Notes: a model not told the origin generated them from the letters alone. 64,000 bases of DNA from Betaproteobacteria bacterium (GCA_004298385.1 SCTX01000089.1:1-64000); one strand, 5' to 3'; counted from the stretch's first letter, positions 7,353 to 17,537 are shown. Numbers and translations: made by a program.

Positions 7353-8837
7353 TCACCGCCCGTGCGCCAGGCGGCCGGCAACGCGGCTTCGCTGCGCCTC
7401 GCTCATATGCAGGCCGCACTTTGTGCGCCGCCACAGCACGTCTTCGCCTGTGCGCGCCCATTCGTGCTCGATCAGATAGGCGAGTTCGCGCTCGTACAGC
7501 CCGCCGCCGAAGTTCTCGCCCAGGTCGGCCTCGGTTTTCGCGCGGTCGAGAATTTGCTCGATTAACATGCCGTGGCGACGCAGCAGGCGCGCCAGCCAAT
7601 GCGGATCGAGCCCGGAATAGCGCGAGCGGAGCTCTCCCAGCACGCCCGGAAAATCGCGCCCGCCGAAATCGCCCCCCGGCAGCGCCTCCGCGTGGGTCCA
7701 GGGCCGGCGCGCCGGGATCCAGCGCGCGAGCTTCTCCAGCACATGCTCGGCGAGCTTGCGGTAGGTGGTGATCTTGCCGCCGAAGATGGACAGCAGCGGC
7801 GGGCCCGCATCGTCGAGCAGCAGCACGTAATCGCGCGTAACGGCCGAGGGGTCTTCCGTGCCGTCGTCGTACAGGGGGCGCACGCCGCTGTAGCTCCACG
7901 CCACCTGATCGGCGCTGATCGCGCGCGCGCTGTAGCGGCTCGCCGCCGCGCACAGGTAGGCCACCTCCTCGGGCGAAGTCACCGGCGGGAGGTCCTCGCC
8001 CGCGACCTGTATGTCGGTGGTGCCGATGAGGGTGAACTCGCGCTCGTAGGGAATCATGAAAATCACCCGCCGGTCCGGATTCTGCAGGATGTAGGCGTAG
8101 CGTTTGTCGTGGATGCGCGGCACCACGATGTGGCTGCCTTTCACCAGGCGCACCCGGCCGGGCGAGCCGATTTTCAGTTCGCGCTCGAGCACGCTTTTCA
8201 CCCAGGGGCCGGCGGCATTCACCAGGATGCGCGCGCGCACCTCCGTCTCCTCGCCGCTCGCCTGCTGCCGCAGCGTCACGCGCCAGGCATCGCCCTCGCG
8301 CCGCGCGCCGATGCAGCGCGTGCGCGCGAGCACGTTCGCGCCATGCGCGCGCGCCGAGGAGAGGGTCAGCACCACCAGGCGCGCGTCGTCGACCCAGGCG
8401 TCGTAGTAGGCGAAGCCGCGGGTGAACGCGGGCTTCAGGCCGGCGCCGTGGTTCCCCGGAGCGAGCCTGACACCGCGCGACTTGGGCAGGCTGCTGCGGC
8501 CGCCTATATGGTCATAGAGGAACAAGCCGGCGCGGACCATCCACGCCGGGCGCAAGTGTTTCTCGTGCGGTAGCACGAATTCCAGCGGCCAGATGATATG
8601 CGGCGCGATGCCGAGCATCACTTCACGCTCGGCCAGGGACTCGGCCACCAGGCGGAACTTGTGGTACTCGAGGTAGCGCAGCCCGCCGTGGATCAGCTTG
8701 GTGCTGGCCGAGGAGGTCGCCGAGGCGAAATCGTTCTGCTCGGCGAGCAGTACCTTGATGCCGCGGCCGGCGGCGTCGCGCGCGACGCCCGCGCCGTTGA
8801 TGCCGCCGCCGATGACGGCGATGTCGTAGAGTTCCAT
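7353..8837 (-). CDS. glpD: Glycerol-3-phosphate dehydrogenase (FAD)
   Basis: MELYDIAVIGGGINGAGVARDAAGRGIKVLLAEQNDFASATSSASTKLIHGGLRYLEY. Confidence 0.97.
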   Translation of the reverse strand: MELYDIAVIGGGINGAGVARDAAGRGIKVLLAEQNDFASATSSASTKLIHGGLRYLEYHKFRLVAESLAEREVMLGIAPHIIWPLEFVLPHEKHLRPAWMVRAGLFLYDHIGGRSSLPKSRGVRLAPGNHGAGLKPAFTRGFAYYDAWVDDARLVVLTLSSARAHGANVLARTRCIGARREGDAWRVTLRQQASGEETEVRARILVNAAGPWVKSVLERELKIGSPGRVRLVKGSHIVVPRIHDKRYAYILQNPDRRVIFMIPYEREFTLIGTTDIQVAGEDLPPVTSPEEVAYLCAAASRYSARAISADQVAWSYSGVRPLYDDGTEDPSAVTRDYVLLLDDAGPPLLSIFGGKITTYRKLAEHVLEKLARWIPARRPWTHAEALPGGDFGGRDFPGVLGELRSRYSGLDPHWLARLLRRHGMLIEQILDRAKTEADLGENFGGGLYERELAYLIEHEWARTGEDVLWRRTKCGLHMSEAQRSRVAGRLAHGR

Positions 8838-9064
8838 TGAGCGAGGTGCACCAGCGCCGCGTTCGCTCCGGCCGCGGCGGCAGCGACGCTGCGTTGAATT
8901 ATAGCAGTGCCGCGCACCCGGTCGCGCAAGCGCGTCGCCGGACGCACATCAAAGGACAGGCAACGGGCTTGGCAGGCTGGAAAGGCTCAATGCAAAACGA
9001 AGGGACACATCATGCTCGTGCTCCCCCGAGTCAGAGGCCGTTCCGGTAATTCTTGAACGCCCTC

Positions 9065-9358
9065 TTAAGCTCCTTTCGCCCGCGGTTTGCCGGCTTCGAA
9101 CAACGACGGCGTAACGCGGGCGCGCGCGAGATACTCGCGCAGGATCTTGACCGCCGAACGATCGAGCGTGTTGCCGTGATGCGGGCGGTGCAGCACGTCC
9201 TCGTGGCCATGCAGCTTCACGCGCAGGCGCGCGCCCGATAGCGATTCGACCTCGGCCCCGAGATGATGCAGCAGCGACTCCACCTCACGCCAGTGGATGT
9301 TGCCGCTGATCGGGTCGCGGAAGATGGACTCTACCAGGTGCTGGTGCTTGTGGCTCAT
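9065..9358 (-). CDS. HicA-family-like toxin, orphan
   Basis: IHWREVESLLHHLGAEVESLSGARLRVKLHGHEDVLHRPH; no HicB-like ORF adjacent. Confidence 0.6.
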   Translation of the reverse strand: MSHKHQHLVESIFRDPISGNIHWREVESLLHHLGAEVESLSGARLRVKLHGHEDVLHRPHHGNTLDRSAVKILREYLARARVTPSLFEAGKPRAKGA

Positions 9359-9456
9359 GCCAGGCGCCCTCGTACAAGAATCGGCTTGCGCTCATGATAG
9401 CCGAGACTGCGAAAGCGCGTTCGGGCCGAGACGCCGCTCCCGCGTCCGAGTTGAAC

Positions 9457-10233
9457 TCAACTGCCGCCGAACCAGTTGTACCCCTGGTCTTCCCAATAGC
9501 CGCCGGGGTAGGTGTTGGTGACGAAAATCGCCTGGATGTGTTTCGGGTTCTTGTAGCCAAGCTTGGTCGGCATGCGCAGTTTCATCGGGAAGCCGTAGCG
9601 CGGCGGCAGCGGCTGGCCGTCATAGCTCAAGCTCAGCAAGGTCTGCGGGTGCAGCGCGGTCGGCATGTCGATGCTGGTGTAATAGTCGTCGGCGCACTTG
9701 AAGCCGATGTACTTGGCGCTGGTGTCCGCGCCGACGCGGGCGAGGAAGCTGGCAAAATTCACTCCGCCCCATTTGCCGATGGCGCTCCAGCCCTCGACGC
9801 AGATGTGGCGCGTGACCTGGTCGGTCTGCGGCAGCGCCTGCAGCTCGGCCAGCGTCCAGGCGTGCCTGTCCGCCACCATGCCGGTGACCTCGAGCCGGTA
9901 GCTGTCCGCATCGACCTCGCGGATCTCGTCCTCGTCGTAGTAGGCATTGAACGGGAACGGCCGCGTGATCATCGATTCGGGATAGCTTGGCGCCAACTGC
10001 TTGGGATCGAACAGCCAGCCCTGCACCCGGTCGTTGAAGCGCGACACTTTCATCAGCGCCCGCTCGACGCTGTTCTCGTCGACGATGGCGCAGCCGGTCA
10101 ACAGCGACAGGCCGCCGAGCGTGAGCGAGCGCTGCAGGAACAGGCGCCGCGACGGCTGTTCGATGCGGCGCAGCGCTTCCTTTACCACGGCGTCGCCGTC
10201 GATCGCGGCCAGCCGGGGGGATTTTTCGATCAT
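9457..10233 (-). CDS. Molybdopterin-dependent oxidoreductase (sulfite oxidase/MsrP-like)
   Basis: SRRLFLQRSLTLGG...TRHICVEGWSAIGKWGGVNFASFL...PMKLRMPTKLGYKNPKHI. Confidence 0.85.
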   Translation of the reverse strand: MIEKSPRLAAIDGDAVVKEALRRIEQPSRRLFLQRSLTLGGLSLLTGCAIVDENSVERALMKVSRFNDRVQGWLFDPKQLAPSYPESMITRPFPFNAYYDEDEIREVDADSYRLEVTGMVADRHAWTLAELQALPQTDQVTRHICVEGWSAIGKWGGVNFASFLARVGADTSAKYIGFKCADDYYTSIDMPTALHPQTLLSLSYDGQPLPPRYGFPMKLRMPTKLGYKNPKHIQAIFVTNTYPGGYWEDQGYNWFGGS

Positions 10234-10245
10234 GACGGCAACTCC

Positions 10246-10842
10246 TTAACGGCCGCGGATCATGGCCAACAGCGTACGCGGCACCAGCGCCACCATTGCC
10301 AGGTGCACCATAACAAAAGCGACCAGCGCGGCCATGGCGAAGAAATGCACGCGGCGCGCGGCCTCGTAGCCGCCCAGCAGCTCGCGCAGCAGCGGAAACT
10401 GCACCGACTTCCACAGCACCAGGCCCGACAGCACCAGCAGCACCGCGTCGGCGATCACGCACAGGTAGGCCGCGCGCTGCACCGCGTTGTACTGGCGCGG
10501 GTCCGCATGCGACAGATGACCGCGCGATGCGGCGAGCAGGTCGGCGACAATGGCGCGCGGCGACAGCGGGAAAAACTTGCGCGCGAGCCGCCAGGTGGCG
10601 ACGTTGCACACCAGGTACACCAGGCCGTTGGCGGCGAGCAACCACATTGCCGCGAAGTGCCACTGAATCGCGCCGCCGAGCCAGCCGCCCAGCGTGATCG
10701 CCTTGGCGAACTTGAAGTCGAACAGGGGCGACGCATTGTAGATACGCCAGCCGCTCATGGTCATAATCACCACTGCCAACGCATTGAGCCAGTGCGTCGC
10801 GCGCAGCCAGGCCGGGTGGATCAAAAAGCTAGAGTCAGTCAT
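10246..10842 (-). CDS. Cytochrome b561-like membrane subunit
   Basis: HPAWLRATHWLNALAVVIMTMSGWRIYN...; adjacent to molybdoenzyme. Confidence 0.85.
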   Translation of the reverse strand: MTDSSFLIHPAWLRATHWLNALAVVIMTMSGWRIYNASPLFDFKFAKAITLGGWLGGAIQWHFAAMWLLAANGLVYLVCNVATWRLARKFFPLSPRAIVADLLAASRGHLSHADPRQYNAVQRAAYLCVIADAVLLVLSGLVLWKSVQFPLLRELLGGYEAARRVHFFAMAALVAFVMVHLAMVALVPRTLLAMIRGR

Positions 10843-10863
10843 GGAGGTCCCTTGCGCCGGAAC

Positions 10864-10998
10864 TCAAGACCCTGCGCACCGTTGCGCGCTCACCGCCTGC
10901 AGCACGTTGCCGCTGTCCTTCGCCCAGGCGGAGCCTGCGTCGGTCAATGGCAATGCCGATAAGCCGAACAGCCCTATCAGTGATTGGCGACGATCCAT
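10864..10998 (-). CDS. Small putative exported protein
   Basis: MDRRQSLIGLFGLSALPLTDAGSAWAKDSGN..., signal-like N-terminus, upstream of cytochrome b gene. Confidence 0.3.
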   Translation of the reverse strand: MDRRQSLIGLFGLSALPLTDAGSAWAKDSGNVLQAVSAQRCAGS

Positions 10999-11266
10999 GA
11001 CATTCTCCAGAAAACAAAGGGGCCGCGAGACGCTACGCCGTCCGCATCGCCGGCTCCGGCGCCGACGAAGATGGATGCAGGGGCCGCGTCCGGCGCGCCG
11101 CGAACAATGCATTTGCCGCGCTCCGAGAGGTAGTTCGGAGGCAACTGGCGAATGGTTACACGGCCGGGCACAATTCGTAAGCGGCCGGCGGATGGCGGCC
11201 GCTCCCCGTGTCCGGAAACTCCTTGTTGTTCCGGGTTAAACTGCTGTTTTCGAATTCCCGGAATCC

Positions 11267-12466
11267 GTGATGGCCTGGCGCATCACCTCGCTGCTGCTAA
11301 ACCTCGGGCATGCGCTCGATCATCTGATGCTGCTCGTGTTCGCGACGGCGGTGGCAACTATCGCCCGCGAATTCGGCGTCGGGCGCTGGGAAGATCTCAT
11401 GCCCTACACCACGGGCGCCTTCGTCATGTTCGGCGTCGGATCGTTCCCGTCGGGACGGCTGGGGGACCTGTGGGGCCGGCGCGCGATGATGCTCGTATAT
11501 TTCTTCGGTATCGGCGGTTCGGCCCTGCTGATTGCCCTCACCCGGAACGTTTGGCAACTGGCGCTGGCGCTGGGCGTGATGGGCACTTTCGCCTCGATCT
11601 ACCACCCGGTGGGCATCCCGATGTTGCTGCGCCATACCAGCAAGCCGGGTATCACCATAGGGATCAACGGCATGGCGGGCAATCTGGGCATTGCCGTGGC
11701 CGCCATATCGACGGGCTTTTTCATGCAGTATGCCGACTGGAGGACCGCATTCATCGTGCCGGGCCTCCTATCGATAGCCTGCGGCCTGCTGTTCATGAAG
11801 TTCGCTCCGGTCGAGGACGGCGCGCCCGCGCAACGAAGCGTCAGGCAGATTGGACTCCCTCCGGCCACCCGAAACAGGGTTTTCCTGGTGATGACCATGC
11901 TCGCCATCACCAGCACCATCCTGTTCAACTTCACCACCAACGGCAACGGCGAGTTGCTGAAAGCGCGCTTGCCGATCCTGGTGGAACAGCCGGCCTTGCT
12001 CGGGATGCTGCTCGCGTTCGTCTACGGGCTCTCGTCGCTGTCCCAGTTGGCGGTGGGGCGCTTGATCGATCGCTTTCCGATTCGCAACGTGATGCTGGGC
12101 ATTGTCGCCTGTCAGGGACCTGTTTTCCTGTTGGCCGCTTTCAGCCAGGGCTGGACGCTGTATCTGGCCATGATCGTCTTCATGGTGCTGGTGTTCGGTT
12201 CGATTCCGTTCGCCGACGCTATTATTGCGCGCTTTGTCGATGACAGTATTCGCTCCCGCGTAAGCGGCATGCGTCTGGCTGTTTCCTTCGGCGTGAGTTC
12301 GATGGTCGTCTGGGCACTCGGGCCGGCGGTCAAGGCGGTCGGCTTCGGCTTTGCCCTGCTGGCTTTGGGGGCCGTCGCCATCGGCTCGCTCTTGATCACC
12401 TGGCAGTTGCCCGACGAGCAAAGCATCCGCAAGGCTTCCGCGGGGCATAGCCCGCAAACGGCCTGA
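11267..12466 (+). CDS. MFS transporter
   Basis: Polytopic 399 aa; FGVGSFPSGRLGDLWGRRAMMLVYF. Confidence 0.9.
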   Translation: MMAWRITSLLLNLGHALDHLMLLVFATAVATIAREFGVGRWEDLMPYTTGAFVMFGVGSFPSGRLGDLWGRRAMMLVYFFGIGGSALLIALTRNVWQLALALGVMGTFASIYHPVGIPMLLRHTSKPGITIGINGMAGNLGIAVAAISTGFFMQYADWRTAFIVPGLLSIACGLLFMKFAPVEDGAPAQRSVRQIGLPPATRNRVFLVMTMLAITSTILFNFTTNGNGELLKARLPILVEQPALLGMLLAFVYGLSSLSQLAVGRLIDRFPIRNVMLGIVACQGPVFLLAAFSQGWTLYLAMIVFMVLVFGSIPFADAIIARFVDDSIRSRVSGMRLAVSFGVSSMVVWALGPAVKAVGFGFALLALGAVAIGSLLITWQLPDEQSIRKASAGHSPQTA

Positions 12467-12598
12467 GCGGCGCATCGTTCGATCCGCGTCGCGCTCGCCG
12501 CCTGCAACCGCGAAACCGCGCGCGTCGACGTCGCGGCGAACACGGCAAGATGCCCCGGTGAAGAGCGCTCGCGTTTCGCGCGAATGCGCCCCGGCCGG

Positions 12599-13504
12599 TC
12601 AGGCCTGCAACTGCGCAAGCTGCTGCGCGAGTTGCTGCATGCGTACGGCGATCGATTTCAGCAGCGAGGCGCCGAACGCGGGCTTGGCCTTGACCAGGTT
12701 GATGAAATCGTTCCGGTTGATCGCCAACAGTCTGCAGTCGGTTTCCGCGGTCGCCGAGGCCGCGCGCGCGGAGCGGTCGACCAGCGCCATCTCGCCGAAT
12801 ATCCCGCCCGGCCCGACGCGTTCGACCACGCTGTCGCCCACCGAGATGGCGACGCGGCCCTCCAGCACGACATACATGAACGCGCCGACCGCGCCTGCGC
12901 TCATGATCACTTTGCCTGCCGGGAAGCCGGCCGGTTCTTGTGCGGCAAGAGCGTCCCGCAAACCGGCGAGCGTCTTGCGGTCGAGGATGTCGCTGTGTTC
13001 GGCGGGAGCGCTCGCCGGGCGGGCAGTACCCAGCTTGGCGATGCTCTCGCGCAGGCGCTGTACCATGGTGCTCATCAGCATCAGCGCGAATTCGGGCTTC
13101 TTTTCCAGCGCGGTGTGAAACTGCTTTTCGTCCAGCGACAGCACACGGCAGTTGATCTTGGCCATCGCCGTCGCGCTTCTGGGCAGGCCGGCGATCACCG
13201 CGAGTTCGCCGAATATATGGCCCGGTTTCACCACCCCGAAAAATTTGTTCTGGATCATCAGGCCGATTTCGCCCTCAAGCAGTAGGTACATGCGCGCGTT
13301 CTTGGAGAACAATCCCCCGGCCTTCTCGCTTTCGGAGAAGATGGGCTTGCCGGCGGGTTTGTCTTCGATCGTTCCGGCGGAGCGGAAGAATTCCAGCGCG
13401 ACAGCCGGCTGGTAGAGCGGACTCTGCGCGGCGACCTGGGCGGTGGCGCGTGCGACCGCCTCGGGGCGGGGCGCGGGTTTGGCCGAGAAATCGAGTTCAT
13501 CCAT
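12599..13504 (-). CDS. Protein with two cyclic nucleotide-binding-like domains
   Basis: Two repeats: LLLEGEIGLMIQNKFFGVVKPGHIFGELAVI and VVLEGRVAISVGDSVVERVGPGGIFGEMALVDRSARAA. Confidence 0.85.
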   Translation of the reverse strand: MDELDFSAKPAPRPEAVARATAQVAAQSPLYQPAVALEFFRSAGTIEDKPAGKPIFSESEKAGGLFSKNARMYLLLEGEIGLMIQNKFFGVVKPGHIFGELAVIAGLPRSATAMAKINCRVLSLDEKQFHTALEKKPEFALMLMSTMVQRLRESIAKLGTARPASAPAEHSDILDRKTLAGLRDALAAQEPAGFPAGKVIMSAGAVGAFMYVVLEGRVAISVGDSVVERVGPGGIFGEMALVDRSARAASATAETDCRLLAINRNDFINLVKAKPAFGASLLKSIAVRMQQLAQQLAQLQA

Positions 13505-13612
13505 GGTTGCCACTATTTTAATCCCTAAGCCGGACTGACCGGAAGCGATCAACGCGCGTGCGGCTTGGAACAAGCCCTAGTCCGCCGGCCAGGGGTTTCG
13601 CGCCCGGCTTGG

Positions 13613-14443
13613 TCAGCTTTTTCCGGCAATGACATCCATGCCGCAGCGGTAGCGCGGGCTCACGGCGTAGTGCAGCGGTTCGAAGCCGCATTCCCGCAAC
13701 AGCGCGTACAGCCGGGGACGGCTGAAGCAGTGGTAGTGCTCCAGCTCGCCCCAGTAGGGATTGGCCTGCTGCTCATCCAGCGCCCGCCATACCGCGGTGT
13801 CCATGTTGGGCGTGGACACGAACAGCAGGCCGCGCGGCGCAAGCAAGGTTGCGGCGTGCTCGAGGGCCCGGCGCGGGAAGGCGAGGTGCTCGAGCACGTC
13901 GGCGAGCGAGACGACCTGGAATGCCGAGCGCTCCTGCAACTCCAGGATATCGCAGCAGCGCGCCTCGAAGCCGAGCGAGCGCAGCTTGGCGACGTTGGAC
14001 GGGCGCAGGTCGATGCCCAGCGGCCGGTAGCCCCATTCGGCCGCGGTAAAGATCAGCGCTGCGTTGCCGAAGCCGACGTCGAGCCAACGCCCGGGCGCAT
14101 CCTCGACGCGCGCGGTCACGCGCTCCACCACCTCGGCCCACAGCGCGCGCTGGCGCTCGACGTCATCGCCCGGCTGCTGTCCGGGCGGCGCGGCAGCGAA
14201 AACCAATGCCTCGGCCGCCCGGTTGAAATAGCCTTCGGCGAATACATGGCCACAGCGGTGGCAGCGGCACCAGCTTATGGTCGGGGGCAAGGCCGGCTGG
14301 TAGAGGATATGGCGCGTACAATCGGCCTCGCGCAGGTCGAGGATGGCCGCATCCCCGCATAGGGGGCAGGATACGTACGCGATGCGCGCCGGCTCGATGT
14401 CAGCCTCCGGCGCGGGCGGCGTAGTCCATGTCGGCGCCGCCAA
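13613..14443 (-). CDS. Class I SAM-dependent methyltransferase
   Basis: RWLDVGFGNAALIFTAAEWGYRPLGIDLRPSNVAKL...VVSLADVLEHLAFP; N-terminal CxxC and HRCGH. Confidence 0.85.
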   Translation of the reverse strand: MAAPTWTTPPAPEADIEPARIAYVSCPLCGDAAILDLREADCTRHILYQPALPPTISWCRCHRCGHVFAEGYFNRAAEALVFAAAPPGQQPGDDVERQRALWAEVVERVTARVEDAPGRWLDVGFGNAALIFTAAEWGYRPLGIDLRPSNVAKLRSLGFEARCCDILELQERSAFQVVSLADVLEHLAFPRRALEHAATLLAPRGLLFVSTPNMDTAVWRALDEQQANPYWGELEHYHCFSRPRLYALLRECGFEPLHYAVSPRYRCGMDVIAGKS

Positions 14444-14488
14444 GGCAAGCTGGGGGCATTGGATTTGTTTCGTGTCCCCGGCTTCGTT

Positions 14489-15670
14489 CTAGACGAGTTC
14501 GATCGCCATGGCGGTGGCCTCGCCGCCGCCGATGCACAGGCTGGCGACGCCGCGCTTGCCGCCGGTCTTGCGCAAGGCGCCGATCAGCGTCACCACGATG
14601 CGCGCGCCGGAAGCGCCGACCGGATGGCCGAGAGCACAGGCGCCGCCGTGGATGTTGACCTTTTCGTGCGCCAGGCCGTGTTCCTTCATCGCCGCCATGG
14701 TTACCACGGCGAAGGCTTCGTTGATTTCGTACAGATCCACCGTGCGCGTGCTCCAGCCGGTCTTGTCGTAGAGCTTCCTGATCGCGCCGACCGGGGCGGT
14801 GGTGAACCAGCCGGGCTCCTGCGCATGGGTGCTGTGGCCGACCACGATCGCAAGCGGCGCGAGCCCGAGCTTCTCCGCCGTCGAGCGGCGCATCATCACC
14901 AGCGCCGCGCCACCGTCGGAGATGGAGCTCGAGTTGGCCGCGGTGATCGTGCCGTCTTTCTTGAATGCGGGTTTGAGCGCGGGAATCTTGTCGAAATTGG
15001 CCTTGAACGGCTCCTCGTCCATCTCCATGAAGCGTTCGTCCTTGCCCGCCTTGATGGCCATGGGCGTGATCTCCCAGGCGAAAGAGCCGTTCTTGTTCGC
15101 GGCCTGCGCGCGCTCAAGCGAAACCACCGCGAATTTATCCTGCGCTGCGCGGGTGAAGGCGTACTTGGCGGCGCAATCCTCGGCGAAGCTGCCCATCAGC
15201 CGCCCTTTTTCGTAGGCGTCTTCCAGGCCGTCGTAGAACATGTGGTCGAGAAGCTGGCCATTGCCCAGGCGATAGCCGCCGCGCGCTTTCAATAGCAGGT
15301 AGGGCGCGTTGCTCATCGACTCCATGCCGCCCACGACCATGATGTCATTGGTCCCCGCGGTGAGCAGATCGTGCGCGAGCATCGCCGCCTTCATGCCCGA
15401 GCCGCACATCTTGTTGATGGTGGTGCAGCCGGTGGCGAGCGGCAGGCCGGCGCCGAGCGAAGCCTGGCGCGCGGGCGCCTGGCCCTGGCCCGCGGGCAGC
15501 ACGCAGCCCATGATGACTTCGTCCACCTGCGCCGGTTTAATCTTGGCGCGTTCCACCGCGGCGCGGATGGCGGCGGCGCCCAGCTCGGGAGCGGCGAATT
15601 GCTTCAGCTCGCCCTGGAACGAGCCCATGGGTGTGCGTGCGGCAGAGACAATGACGATTGGATCGTTCAT
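14489..15670 (-). CDS. Acetyl-CoA acetyltransferase (thiolase)
   Basis: MNDPIVIVSAARTPMGSFQGEL...TGCTTINKMCGSGMKAAM...NIHGGACALGHPVGASGARI...SLCIGGGEATAMAIE. Confidence 0.97.
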   Translation of the reverse strand: MNDPIVIVSAARTPMGSFQGELKQFAAPELGAAAIRAAVERAKIKPAQVDEVIMGCVLPAGQGQAPARQASLGAGLPLATGCTTINKMCGSGMKAAMLAHDLLTAGTNDIMVVGGMESMSNAPYLLLKARGGYRLGNGQLLDHMFYDGLEDAYEKGRLMGSFAEDCAAKYAFTRAAQDKFAVVSLERAQAANKNGSFAWEITPMAIKAGKDERFMEMDEEPFKANFDKIPALKPAFKKDGTITAANSSSISDGGAALVMMRRSTAEKLGLAPLAIVVGHSTHAQEPGWFTTAPVGAIRKLYDKTGWSTRTVDLYEINEAFAVVTMAAMKEHGLAHEKVNIHGGACALGHPVGASGARIVVTLIGALRKTGGKRGVASLCIGGGEATAMAIELV

Positions 15671-15749
15671 GGCAGTTCCTTTCAAATATCAGACACGACT
15701 ATCGAAAATGCCGCTGGAGCAGGACTTCTCCCTGCCACATCGGACGGCA

Positions 15750-15829
15750 TCACTTGGTTTCACCGAACAGCCCCCGGCCGATTAGCATCCTGCGGATTTC
15801 CGAGGTGCCGGCGCCGATCTGGTATGAGC
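15750..15829 (-). pseudogene. Acyl-CoA dehydrogenase C-terminal remnant (isovaleryl-CoA dehydrogenase-like)
   Basis: Minus: SSYQIGAGTSEIRRMLIGRGLFGETK*; nothing upstream in frame. Confidence 0.85.
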
Positions 15830-15843
15830 TTCACGGACTTTAC

Positions 15844-15865
15844 TTGCCGTTTGCGTAGACGTCAA
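15844..15865. promoter_or_regulatory. Palindromic site, candidate LiuR-type operator
   Basis: Minus strand TTGACGTctacgcaaACGGCAA, 22-nt imperfect palindrome between MerR gene and relic operon. Confidence 0.55.
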
Positions 15866-15900
15866 TTTAAGCCGACCGCCCGGCGTGGCCCGATTCCGCC

Positions 15901-16347
15901 CTAGCCCGCCGGCTTGCGTGCCCTGCTGCCCGATTTACGGTCGCCGGCGAGGATCCCGCGGCATTGCGCCTCGAATACCGCGACCTCCCCCAGCATCTCG
16001 TCTACGTCGGCGCGTTGCCGCTCGAGTTGCTCGCGCCGCTCGGCGAGCGAGGCGAGAAATTTCGCCAGTTGCGGCTTTTCGTCCCGGGCCGAATCATAGA
16101 GGTCGAACATCGCGCCGACCTCGGATAGGGACAGGCCCAGGCGCTTACCTCGCGGGATCAGCTTCAGCCGCACATAATCGCGTTTGCCGTAAATGCGCCG
16201 GCTGCCCGAGCGCCGCGGCGCGAGCAGTCCCTGATCCTGGTAGAAGCGAATGGCGCGCGGCGTGACATCGAATTCGCGGGCCAAGTCACCGATGCTATAC
16301 GTTGCTTCGTGCTGGTGGCGGGAGGACCTCATATTGCGTAGCAACAT
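15901..16347 (-). CDS. liuR: MerR-family regulator, LiuR-like
   Basis: YSIGDLAREFDVTPRAIRFYQDQGLLAPRRSGSRRIYGKRDYVRLKLIPRGKRLGLSLSEVGAMFDLYD. Confidence 0.8.
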   Translation of the reverse strand: MLLRNMRSSRHQHEATYSIGDLAREFDVTPRAIRFYQDQGLLAPRRSGSRRIYGKRDYVRLKLIPRGKRLGLSLSEVGAMFDLYDSARDEKPQLAKFLASLAERREQLERQRADVDEMLGEVAVFEAQCRGILAGDRKSGSRARKPAG

Positions 16348-16448
16348 AACATGGCGAGGATCGCAAATATCTGCGAAAATCGGGCTGCTTATAGCCTGCC
16401 GAGTCTAGCTGTAGCGGCATTCTAACCTAAACCGGACCCGGCTCAAAC

Positions 16449-17537
16449 ATGGACCCGCAGCAAATCCTGCAATTTCCGCACCCCGCCGCGCCTGCCGCCG
16501 GCGTGAGCGTCGAGATCGTTCCGGGCCTGCGTTGGCTGCGCATGCCGCTGCCCTTTGCCCTGGACCACATCAACCTGTGGCTGCTCGAAGACGGACCGGG
16601 CTGGACTATCGTCGATTGCGGCATCGCCACCGATCTTACCAGGGGCTTGTGGGAGCAGATCTTCGCTGCGCCGCCGGGTGGCGAACCGCCGGGGGCAAGC
16701 AGTCGGGCGTTCCAGGCGACGCGCGTGCTGGTGACGCACTACCACCCGGATCATGCCGGTCTGGCGCACTGGCTGTGCGAGCGCTTCGGCGTCAAGCTGT
16801 GGATGTCCCAGGCCGAGTATTTGACCGCCCACGCCATACGCGAAAACATCGCCGGCTACGCCCCGGAGAATCTGCTCGCAATGTACCGCGGGAATGGTTT
16901 GGGCGGCGAGACCCTGAAACAAATGTCGATGCGCGGCAATCACTACCGCGTCGTCGTGCCGGAGTTTCCGCACAGCTATCGCCGTATCATGGATGGCGAC
17001 GAAGTTTGCATCGGCGGCCGGGGCTGGCGCGTCCTCATCGGCTACGGCCATGCGCCCGAGCACGCGGCGCTGTATTGTTCCGAACTGGGCGTGCTGATTT
17101 CGGGCGACATGGTGCTGCCGAAAATCTCTCCTAATATCAGCGTCCGGTCGACCGATCCAGACGGCAATCCGCTGAAACAGTTCCTCGACTCGCTCAAACG
17201 CTACACCGGGCTGCCCAACGATACGCTGGTGCTGCCTTCGCACGGACTGCCGTTCCGCGGATTGCGCGAGCGCGTCGAGCAGTTGGAAGAGCATCACCTG
17301 CAGCGGTTCGAGGCGCTGCATGAAGCCTGCGAGCAGCCGCTGTCGGCCTTCGAGGCGATGCCGACGCTGTTCCAGCGCGAGCTCGACACACAACAGTTTT
17401 TTTTCGCCATGGGCGAAGCGATGGCGCACTTGCATTATCTTTTTTACCAGGGCTCGCTCAGGCGCCAGACCGGTGCCGACGGCGTGATGCGCTACCTGCA
17501 GAACGGTGCGTTTCGCAAAGGAATCGTGGCAAAATGA
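16449..17537 (+). CDS. MBL-fold metallohydrolase
   Basis: VLVTHYHPDHAGLAHWL...GYGHAPEHAALYCSELGVLISGDMVLP. Confidence 0.92.
   Translation: MDPQQILQFPHPAAPAAGVSVEIVPGLRWLRMPLPFALDHINLWLLEDGPGWTIVDCGIATDLTRGLWEQIFAAPPGGEPPGASSRAFQATRVLVTHYHPDHAGLAHWLCERFGVKLWMSQAEYLTAHAIRENIAGYAPENLLAMYRGNGLGGETLKQMSMRGNHYRVVVPEFPHSYRRIMDGDEVCIGGRGWRVLIGYGHAPEHAALYCSELGVLISGDMVLPKISPNISVRSTDPDGNPLKQFLDSLKRYTGLPNDTLVLPSHGLPFRGLRERVEQLEEHHLQRFEALHEACEQPLSAFEAMPTLFQRELDTQQFFFAMGEAMAHLHYLFYQGSLRRQTGADGVMRYLQNGAFRKGIVAK

Noticed and set aside
9394-10962. 522-aa + strand ORF
   Set aside because: Antisense shadow of the molybdoenzyme and cytochrome b genes; composition typical of reverse-frame reading in high-GC DNA.
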